A stretch of 64,000 bases of DNA from DATKEJ01 sp963768715. GTDB lineage: Bacteria > Bacteroidota > Rhodothermia > Rhodothermales > DATKEJ01. The number at the start of each line of letters is the position of its first letter. The first letter of the stretch is position 1. Made by a program: the position numbers and the translations under genes. Below the pieces are notes generated by a model that searched no databases, had not been told where the DNA came from, and worked only from the letters and a program-made list of their open reading frames with translations. Location of the stretch: contig CAVYJC010000003.1 in assembly GCA_963768715.1 (NCBI GenBank), positions 434,001 to 498,000 of the forward strand, given 5' to 3'. Of this stretch, positions 36,400 through 43,416 are shown piece after piece.

Positions 36400-38658
36400 A
36401 TGGCTGAGATTACACTACCGATTCAGGACGCCGACGTGGCCGGTCCATTTGGTTACCAGGCGCGAATCGACCGCCTGCGAGCCACGAAAATGGCTCACAC
36501 GCGCGAAAAATGGGACGTCATCGGAGCGATGGACTTCGACGACCACTCCATCGTTCTGCCCCCGGAGGGTCACCGGAAGATCGTGCAGGTAATCGGCGGA
36601 CCAGGAATCCTCATCACGGACGTACTCTTCACCGACTTCACACCGAAGAGCAATCACCCGAGCGGAGGCTTCTTCGGTGCGCGGATCTGTGGAGAAAACT
36701 TTCGTTCGCTCCTTGAGCTGCATCCCGTCTACATCGATCCCGACAGCTCACTCGCCGGCGCCTACATGGCCAATTTTCTGTCGTACCGCGAACCGCCGTG
36801 GAATCCCGATTTCGAACCTTCGCATTTGAAGAAGGAGCAGGAGTTGTATGGACTCCAACCGGGAATTGGCGCCGTGCAACACTTCTGTCAGGATATGACG
36901 ATCGGTTTGACACTGGGTTGGGGCGGCATCCTTGACAAGATCAGACATTACCGGCAGATCAATACCGACGACGAGGCGCAGGAGCTCTATGACGGGCTGG
37001 AGCACGTCGTTCGGGGCTTCCAGTACTGGATTGGAAAGCACGCGGATGCCGCACGGGAAATGGCGTCCAAGGAGGAAGATCCCGACGTCCGTCAGAATCT
37101 CCTCGAGATTGCCGACATGAACACCTGGCTTGTCGTAGAGCCGCCGCGCACCTTCCGGGAAGCCTGCCAGTGGATGTGCTGGTATCAGATGGCCGGCAAG
37201 ATGTACAACATGGGCGGTTCGCTTGGCAGAATCGACCAGTTCCTCTATCCGTTCTACCGGAGGGACAAAGAGGAGGGCAAGCTCACCGACGAGGAAGCGA
37301 CATTTCATCTGGCCTGCCATTTCCTCATGGACACAAGCTATACGCAGCTCGGTGGGCCGGGTGCCGACGGCTCCGATCTTACGAACGAACTCTCGTTTCT
37401 CGTTCTCGAGGCGGCGCACAAGCTGAAGATTCCTGTCAACACGGGCGTAAGCGTCGGCGAGAACGTCGATCCCGCGCTGCTGCGCTGCGGCCTCGACATC
37501 ATGTTTGCCGACAAGACGGGCATTCCCAAGTTCCTTGGCGTGGAACAGACGGCAGCGGGATTTGCCCGGAACGGCTACCCGATCGAGCTCGGACGCGAGC
37601 GTGCCTATGCCGGCTGCCACTGGTGCGCGATACCGGGTCGCGAATACACAGTCAACGACTGCGTGAAGATCAATCTTGTCGCCGTGTTCGACGTAGCCTT
37701 TCGCGACATGATGTCGCATCCGTCGATTGAGCCGGACATGGACGTACTCTGGGACCTTTTCAAAGAGCATCTGCGGAGGGCAGTTGAGGTCATCGCCATG
37801 GGCCTCGACTTCCACATCGAGCACATGTACCGGGTATTCCCTGAACTGCATCTCGATCTACTCTGTCACGGACCCATTGAGCGCGGGCGCGACGCCTCGC
37901 ACGGCGGTGTCGAGTTTTATAATCTGTGCGTCGACGGCGCGGGACTTGCGACCGTCGCGAATTCCTTCGCCGCTCTCAATAATCGTGTCAAGGACGAGGG
38001 CCGATTCAGCTGGAGCGAAGTGCTGGATTGGCTTGATTCGAACTGGGCTGGACCGGACGGTGAGCACGCCAGACTCATGATGAAACGCGTCCCGCAATTC
38101 GGCCACGGCGGTACAAAGGCCGACTCCTATGCAAGGCGCGTATCCGGTGTATTCACGGACCTCGTCAAGGAGAAACCCACACCTGCCGGTTTCAACATGA
38201 TACCGGGCCTCTTCTCATGGGCGGCGCAGATCGTCCTGGGCAGCAAGGTCGGGGCGACGCCGAACGGTCGTCGCAAGGGTGACCCCATTTCTCACGGACC
38301 AAACCCGGAGCCTGGATTCCGAAAGGACGGGGCACCCACGGCGCTCGCCCTGGCGGTAGCTGACGTGCAATCCGGATTCGGCAACACGGCGCCTATGCAG
38401 ATCGAGCTGGACCCGGGCATCTCGCGCAGCCCGGACGACATTGAGAAGGTCGCTCAACTGATAGAAACGCATTTCGAGCTCGGCGGCACGCAGATCAACA
38501 TGAACATTCTCGACAAGGAGCGAATCCTGGAGGCACACAGGCATCCATCGCGCTTTCCCGATCTCATCGTGCGTGTGACGGGCTTCAGCGCCTATTTCGC
38601 CAGTCTCTCGCCGGAGATGCGACAGACGGTCGTTGACCGCATACTCGAGTCCGGCTGA
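36400..38658 (+). CDS. Glycyl radical enzyme (pyruvate formate-lyase family), substrate unknown
   Basis: 752 residues. The C-terminal glycyl-radical motif is RVTGFSAYF, with Gly728 as the radical site. The thiyl-loop region is YAGCHWCAIPG, with Cys406 and Cys409. I do not see the Cys-X-Glu of the dehydratase, lyase and decarboxylase branches (GCVE), nor the adjacent Cys-Cys of PFL proper. The family therefore applies, but the reaction cannot be assigned. The N-terminal ten-strand barrel region (HPSGGFFGARICGENF, FHLACHFLMDTSYTQLGG) is intact. Neighbours are its activase, a UroD-like methyltransferase and an ABC importer, suggesting catabolism of an imported compound. Confidence 0.9.
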   Translation: MAEITLPIQDADVAGPFGYQARIDRLRATKMAHTREKWDVIGAMDFDDHSIVLPPEGHRKIVQVIGGPGILITDVLFTDFTPKSNHPSGGFFGARICGENFRSLLELHPVYIDPDSSLAGAYMANFLSYREPPWNPDFEPSHLKKEQELYGLQPGIGAVQHFCQDMTIGLTLGWGGILDKIRHYRQINTDDEAQELYDGLEHVVRGFQYWIGKHADAAREMASKEEDPDVRQNLLEIADMNTWLVVEPPRTFREACQWMCWYQMAGKMYNMGGSLGRIDQFLYPFYRRDKEEGKLTDEEATFHLACHFLMDTSYTQLGGPGADGSDLTNELSFLVLEAAHKLKIPVNTGVSVGENVDPALLRCGLDIMFADKTGIPKFLGVEQTAAGFARNGYPIELGRERAYAGCHWCAIPGREYTVNDCVKINLVAVFDVAFRDMMSHPSIEPDMDVLWDLFKEHLRRAVEVIAMGLDFHIEHMYRVFPELHLDLLCHGPIERGRDASHGGVEFYNLCVDGAGLATVANSFAALNNRVKDEGRFSWSEVLDWLDSNWAGPDGEHARLMMKRVPQFGHGGTKADSYARRVSGVFTDLVKEKPTPAGFNMIPGLFSWAAQIVLGSKVGATPNGRRKGDPISHGPNPEPGFRKDGAPTALALAVADVQSGFGNTAPMQIELDPGISRSPDDIEKVAQLIETHFELGGTQINMNILDKERILEAHRHPSRFPDLIVRVTGFSAYFASLSPEMRQTVVDRILESG

Positions 38659-38676
38659 GATGCGAGTGACCTCCCT

Positions 38677-39771
38677 ATGAACATGACACCCAGAGATCGC
38701 TTCCTGTCGTTTGTGCGCGACCATAGGTCTTCGCGCCCGGTTTGCTCGCCCTTCCTTCCACATCCATCGGTGGTCGGGGCGACGCTCGACTATGTCGGAA
38801 TTCCATCGACGGGCGATGACATCTGCAACGAAGTCGCACTGGCAAGCCACTTGCGGTACGAGCCCATGTTCATGGCCGATCTGACGGGGCTCATCTTCGG
38901 CTGGGTCGACGATCCCACGCGATCCGACGAGACATGGGAGGTTGCCACAATCGAGACGTCAATTGGGGAATGGGTCCGGCGCAGGCGGCGCGGCCACGAT
39001 CAATGGAACGACGAGGCCGGTTGTCCGATCGTCACTGAGGCCGACCATCGCTACTTCGCGGCCGTCTGCGAGCAGGTCGCCGATCACGAGGCAGCGATTC
39101 GTGCCTACTATCGGGACTTTCGCCGGCGGGTCGGTGACGGCGGCGTCATCGTTCTGGGCCATCCTCATCCTTCCTGGCTTGCATATCAGATCAGTCCGTC
39201 GATGATCTTCTATCATTGGCACGATTTCCCCGTGACCTTCGTCAGGAGTATGGAGGCACTCTTCGAAGCCTCAACCTATGTGATGGATATCGCGCTCGAC
39301 GCCGGCGTCGATTTCATGAGCGACTCGAGCTACGGGCTGGAAATGACCTCGCCGGCACTCTTTGAAGAGATGGATCTTCCGTACATACAACGTTTCGCGG
39401 CGTGGACGCACGACCGCGGCGGACTGTTCTGGTACCACAATTGTGGCTTCACCCGCAAGCTGATCATGGATGGGACGTTCAACCGGCTGGGGACCGACCT
39501 GATCGAGACAATTGCTCCGCCCCCGGAAGGCGACAACGACCTTGCCGAGTCCCGCCGATTCGTCGATCCGGCCATCTGCACAAAAGGGAACCTGAATCTG
39601 GGCCTGCTCCGTGACGGAACCCCTGATGAGATCGCCAGAAGCACTCGAACAATGGTAGAGGCCGTGCGGGGACAGCGTCACGTCTACTCGACTGCCGACG
39701 GCGTTCTCAAAGGGACCCCTCCACAGAACTACATTGCTTTCATCGAGACCGTAGCGGCACTGACCGAATGA
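38677..39771 (+). CDS. Uroporphyrinogen-decarboxylase-family protein (MtaA/CmuA-like methyltransferase type)
   Basis: 364 residues. UroD-fold features include LPYIQRFAAWTHDRGGLFWY, then HNCG, an H-X-C element like the zinc ligands of MtaA/MtbA corrinoid methyltransferases, and GNLNLGLLRDGTPDEIARST with a later STADGVLKGTPPQNYIAFIE. These proteins usually move methyl groups between corrinoid and thiol carriers; many in carbohydrate or osmolyte clusters are uncharacterised. It starts 18 bp after the radical enzyme and overlaps the next gene by ATGA (39768-39771), so it is in the same operon. No corrinoid protein gene is nearby, so a methyltransferase role is only inferred. Confidence 0.8.
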   Translation: MNMTPRDRFLSFVRDHRSSRPVCSPFLPHPSVVGATLDYVGIPSTGDDICNEVALASHLRYEPMFMADLTGLIFGWVDDPTRSDETWEVATIETSIGEWVRRRRRGHDQWNDEAGCPIVTEADHRYFAAVCEQVADHEAAIRAYYRDFRRRVGDGGVIVLGHPHPSWLAYQISPSMIFYHWHDFPVTFVRSMEALFEASTYVMDIALDAGVDFMSDSSYGLEMTSPALFEEMDLPYIQRFAAWTHDRGGLFWYHNCGFTRKLIMDGTFNRLGTDLIETIAPPPEGDNDLAESRRFVDPAICTKGNLNLGLLRDGTPDEIARSTRTMVEAVRGQRHVYSTADGVLKGTPPQNYIAFIETVAALTE

Positions 39772-41051
39772 AACTGAAACTGTTGATCATTGCGCTGGCA
39801 ACGACACTTGCCCTTTCGTGCGGGCCGAAGGACCAATCAATGCGTGTCGAATTCTGGAATTTCGGCGGGACGCAGGTGTTCATGGAATGGATCCGAGTTC
39901 AGGTCGACTCTTTCAACACGATCCATCCCGAGATACGGATCGTCAGGAGCCAGAAGAGCTGGAATATGATCCGCGAGCTGCTCTACACAAACTTCAGCGC
40001 AGGCAAGGGTCCCGATGTGATGACCGGACACGCCAACTATGCGGCCGAGTTCGGTGGCTCGGGATATTTCAAGCCGCTCGACGAATTCTCCGATTTTGAA
40101 GCGGTCAAGAGCCGATTCCTGCCGAACATCATGGAGTCGACACGCTACGAAGGGCACTACTACGGGATTCCGTTCAGTGCCCTCGCGTTCGTACTGGTGC
40201 TGAACAAGGACCTATTCGACGCCGAGGGCATCGAGCCCCCGAAGACCTGGTCGCAATTCCGGGAAGCGGCTCGACGACTTACCAAAGATCTGGATGGGGA
40301 CGGCTCGATCGATCAATGGGGCCTGGTGCTGCTGGGCGGCGACAAAGGAGGATTCACATACCGTCTGACGCCGTTCATCTTCAAGGCGGGCGGCGAGATT
40401 CTCTCCGAGGATCTCGAGCATGCGGTCTTCGACTCTCCGGAGGCGGTTTCGGCGGTTCAGCTTTTCGCCGACATGTACCAGAAGGATCATTCCATTACAC
40501 CCGGATTCCTCGCCTATACCCTGTCTGAGATCAACGATCTATTCTGCAGCAACAGAGTCGCCATGAGCATCGAGGGACCGTGGTTTCGGGGCATGGTGGA
40601 CGAAAAACGTCCAGGGAAGGAATTCTATACGGTGCCGGTCCCGGTGCCGGATCATCTCCTCGACACCTACGAAACGGCGCCCACGCTTCAGGACATGGTT
40701 ATGTTTTCTATCAACGCCAAGTCCGAACATCCGGAAGCCGCCTGGAAGTTCATCAAGTACGTGCGGAGCGACAAAGCGGACATGGAGTGGGTAGCGAAGA
40801 GCATGGGTGGATTGCCGACCACCGAGGCAGCGTTGGACGATCCGGCCGCAGCCGAGCGCATCGACGGCTTTTCGGTGTTTTTCCATGAGCTCGAGCACGC
40901 CCGTCCCATGCCCCCGCACCCGAAGATGGACGCCATCGCTCGGAACGTGATCGCACCCTACGGTGAGAAAGCCATCGTGGGTGAAATGACGCCGAACGAG
41001 GCCATGGATCGGGCCGTCACGGAGGCCGACGATCTCTTGAAAGAGGATTAA
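39768..41051 (+). CDS. ABC sugar-type solute-binding lipoprotein
   Basis: 427 residues. The signal peptide ends at a probable lipid-modified Cys18 (TTLALSCGPKD). The rest is a family-1 extracellular binding protein: RVEFWNFGGTQVFMEWIRVQ, FSAGKGPDVMTGHANYAAEF, WSQFREAARRLTKDLDGDGS and MVMFSINAKSEHPEAAWKFI. It delivers substrate to the two permeases that follow. The family binds oligosaccharides, polyols or glycerol-phosphate compounds; the ligand is unknown. It overlaps the UroD-like gene by 4 bp, tying import to the radical-enzyme genes. Confidence 0.9.
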   Translation: MKLKLLIIALATTLALSCGPKDQSMRVEFWNFGGTQVFMEWIRVQVDSFNTIHPEIRIVRSQKSWNMIRELLYTNFSAGKGPDVMTGHANYAAEFGGSGYFKPLDEFSDFEAVKSRFLPNIMESTRYEGHYYGIPFSALAFVLVLNKDLFDAEGIEPPKTWSQFREAARRLTKDLDGDGSIDQWGLVLLGGDKGGFTYRLTPFIFKAGGEILSEDLEHAVFDSPEAVSAVQLFADMYQKDHSITPGFLAYTLSEINDLFCSNRVAMSIEGPWFRGMVDEKRPGKEFYTVPVPVPDHLLDTYETAPTLQDMVMFSINAKSEHPEAAWKFIKYVRSDKADMEWVAKSMGGLPTTEAALDDPAAAERIDGFSVFFHELEHARPMPPHPKMDAIARNVIAPYGEKAIVGEMTPNEAMDRAVTEADDLLKED

Positions 41052-41920
41052 TGGCACGGTCCACTCCGTATCTCCTTCTGCTTCCAGCTCTGGCGCTGAC
41101 GGCGCTCATTCTGGCATTCCCGCTCTTGCAGAACGTGCTGAACAGCGTGCAGGATCTGAGCATGACTTCGGAGGCGGGTACGTGGAATGGGCTCGGGAAC
41201 TACGCGAAGATCTTCGATGACGACGTCTTCTGGCTTTCTGCCCGCAACACCTTCTTCTATGCGCTGCTCGGTACGCTGCTTTCACTGGCGATCGGACTTG
41301 CGTTCGCGGTGCTGCTCAACCTGAAGGTGGGAAGATTCGGCGGCATCGCAGAGGTTCTCTATACCATTCCGTGGGTTGTTTCTCCGGTCGTTGCCGGTTT
41401 TGCCTGGAAATGGATGCTCAACGACCATTTCGGGATCGTCAACTACTGGCTCCAGAAGATCGGGCTCATTGATGACGGCATAACCTGGCTTGGAAATCCT
41501 CAAACGGCGCTCGGCTGCGTCATCGTGGCGCGTGTCTGGCAGTTCTATCCGTTCGCCATGGTGATGTTTTTGGCGGCACTTCAGTCCATCCCACCCGCGC
41601 AGTACGAGGCGGCAGACGTTGACGGGGCATCGATATGGCAGCGGTTCCGATTCGTCACGCTGCCGAACCTGGCCGCCGTAACGAGCATCCTCATCCCGTT
41701 GGGGATGATCTGGAGTTTCAACGACTTCAATATGGTCTTCGTCATGACCCGTGGTGGTCCGATCAACGCGTCGATGGTGCTGCCCGTCCTCGTGCGCGAG
41801 TACGCCTTCGTCGAGTTCGACCTTGGCAAGAGTTCGGCACTCTCGATCGTCATCTTCGTGGTATTGGTCGCGCTCTCACTCGCCTACCTGAGGATTGTCA
41901 GGAGGAGAGACGAGGCATGA
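41051..41920 (+). CDS. ABC sugar-type permease 1 (MalF/UgpA-like)
   Basis: 289 residues, six predicted TM segments beginning YLLLLPALALTALILAFPLL. The cytoplasmic EAA loop is ALQSIPPAQYEAADVDGASI, the coupling helix that contacts the ATPase. The ATG overlaps the binding-protein stop (TAATG), and its own stop overlaps the next ATG (ATGA, 41917-41920). It forms a heterodimer with the following permease. Confidence 0.93.
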   Translation: MARSTPYLLLLPALALTALILAFPLLQNVLNSVQDLSMTSEAGTWNGLGNYAKIFDDDVFWLSARNTFFYALLGTLLSLAIGLAFAVLLNLKVGRFGGIAEVLYTIPWVVSPVVAGFAWKWMLNDHFGIVNYWLQKIGLIDDGITWLGNPQTALGCVIVARVWQFYPFAMVMFLAALQSIPPAQYEAADVDGASIWQRFRFVTLPNLAAVTSILIPLGMIWSFNDFNMVFVMTRGGPINASMVLPVLVREYAFVEFDLGKSSALSIVIFVVLVALSLAYLRIVRRRDEA

Positions 41921-42729
41921 AGAAGATCATTCTCCGGATGGCTCTCGCCCTGCTCGCCGTACCGGTTCTCCTTCCATTCCTGTGGATGCTCTCCACCTCT
42001 TTCAAGCCGCTCGCGGAGGTCAATCAATATCCCCCGGTCTGGATCGGACCTAACATGACGATCGAGCCCTACGTGGACATGTTTTCCTTCCTGCCGTTCG
42101 CCACGTACACGCTGAACAGTTTCCTGGTCGCAATCTCGGCAACCGTGCTGACCCTCGTTTTTGGCAGTCTGGCGGGTTTCTCCCTGTCGCGATTTCGATT
42201 CAGGGGCAAGCATCTGCTGCTGATGCTGTTTCTTCTGTCCCAAATGCTGCCCGGCGCCTCGGTTGTAATACCTCTGTTCCAGCTCTTGAGGAAACTGGGG
42301 CTGTACGATTCGCTTGTCGGACTGACCCTGATCCATACGGCGGTTCTTCTGCCGTTCGTAATCTGGCTGCTGTATGGATTCTTCAACACCGTCCCTCGTG
42401 AGGTCGAAGACGCTGCGCTGATCGACGGCTGCTCGCGATTCGGTGCGCTGCGACGCGTGATTCTTCCACTCATACTTCCGGGGCTCGGAGCTACGGCGCT
42501 GTTCGCCTTCTTAGGCTCATGGAATGAGTTCTTCTTCGCGCTGCTGCTTACAACCTCCGACACGGCACGAACCATTCCAGTCGGCATCGGACTTTTCGTC
42601 GGCGAGTACCGCGACGTCTGGAATCAGATGTCGGCGGCCGCTGTGCTCTTCTCGCTCCCACCGCTCGTGCTCTTCATGATGATGCGTCGGACCTTTGTGA
42701 AGGGGCTGGCGGCCGGAGCGATCAGGTAG
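41917..42729 (+). CDS. ABC sugar-type permease 2 (MalG/UgpE-like)
   Basis: 270 residues from ATG 41917 (MKKIILRMALALLAVPVLLP). It has six TM segments and the EAA loop FNTVPREVEDAALIDGCSRF. It completes the importer membrane core, but no ATP-binding subunit is encoded next to it. As in many CUT1 systems, a shared MsmK/UgpC-type ATPase elsewhere must energise it. Last gene of the operon; a 282-bp gap with gatc-core words follows. Confidence 0.93.
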   Translation: MKKIILRMALALLAVPVLLPFLWMLSTSFKPLAEVNQYPPVWIGPNMTIEPYVDMFSFLPFATYTLNSFLVAISATVLTLVFGSLAGFSLSRFRFRGKHLLLMLFLLSQMLPGASVVIPLFQLLRKLGLYDSLVGLTLIHTAVLLPFVIWLLYGFFNTVPREVEDAALIDGCSRFGALRRVILPLILPGLGATALFAFLGSWNEFFFALLLTTSDTARTIPVGIGLFVGEYRDVWNQMSAAAVLFSLPPLVLFMMMRRTFVKGLAAGAIR

Positions 42730-43011
42730 AGAGCGATATGGCACAAGTGTCATCCCGAATCCGATTTCAATCGGCCGAGGGATCGCACGATCAACAATCG
42801 ATCATCAGTGATCGCCGATCCGATGATCGGATTGGCGGTTCGCTATTGTCGATCATACGTGGCTAGGATCGTCGTTCGTCGTTCATCCGCTCATAGATGA
42901 CCGGGCCCTACCCCCGTAGCAGTTTTCCCGGCAGAATCTCCTGAGGTTGCCCGTCATCGACGCGAGACTCCCATCCGTATTGTTGTACTTGGATAAACGT
43001 ACGGGAAGACC
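42730..43011. other. Gap with gatc-core word repeats
   Basis: 282 bp. From about 42783 to 42870 there is a degenerate series with core gatc (gatcaac, gatcatc, gatcgcc, gatccga, gatcgg) that also creates short hairpins. The remainder, to ATG 43012, shows no gene or clear promoter. Confidence 0.5.
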
Positions 43012-43416
43012 ATGGCCACTCTCACTCGGACTGCCAAGAGCAGGCGCACGAAATCGAAGCCGGCGATTCATCGCACGAGCAGGGGTACATCACTTCTTTT
43101 CCTGGAGGAAAGCCCAACAGCCCTATCCAGATCCACCAGCCTCGACACCATCGCTGAACACATTCCTCAACGCGTACGCCTCGTTCCGCGCTCCGCCCCG
43201 CGGCGACTCGCGAGAATCGGCATCGAACTGCCTGAAGGAACGGTCGTCCGGCTGATGGCACTGGACGACCAGAACGTCATCGTGGACACGGTGGTCGACG
43301 GATGGCTCCCGGCGGGTACCCACGAACTCGCCGATCTGTGCCTTCCGAACGGGGCCTACAAACTGCGTCTGGAAACCCCGACTACCTGGTGCATAGCAGG
43401 TATCATGATCGGTTAG
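43012..43416 (+). CDS. Small protein with a FlgD-like/T9SS-CTD-like domain, no signal peptide (134 aa)
   Basis: 134 residues. The basic, low-complexity N-terminus (TRTAKSRRTKSKPAIHRTSR) has no signal peptide. Residues 65-134 follow the FlgD-like Ig pattern seen at the ends of secreted T9SS proteins: IGIELPEGTVVRLMALDDQN, VVDGWLPAGTHELADLCLPN, GAYKLRLETPTTWCIAGI. A stand-alone cytoplasmic copy is unusual. The stop codon overlaps the stop of the convergent symporter gene (43413-43416). Possibly a regulator or chaperone-like domain protein, possibly a relic; function unassigned. Confidence 0.55.
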   Translation: MATLTRTAKSRRTKSKPAIHRTSRGTSLLFLEESPTALSRSTSLDTIAEHIPQRVRLVPRSAPRRLARIGIELPEGTVVRLMALDDQNVIVDTVVDGWLPAGTHELADLCLPNGAYKLRLETPTTWCIAGIMIG

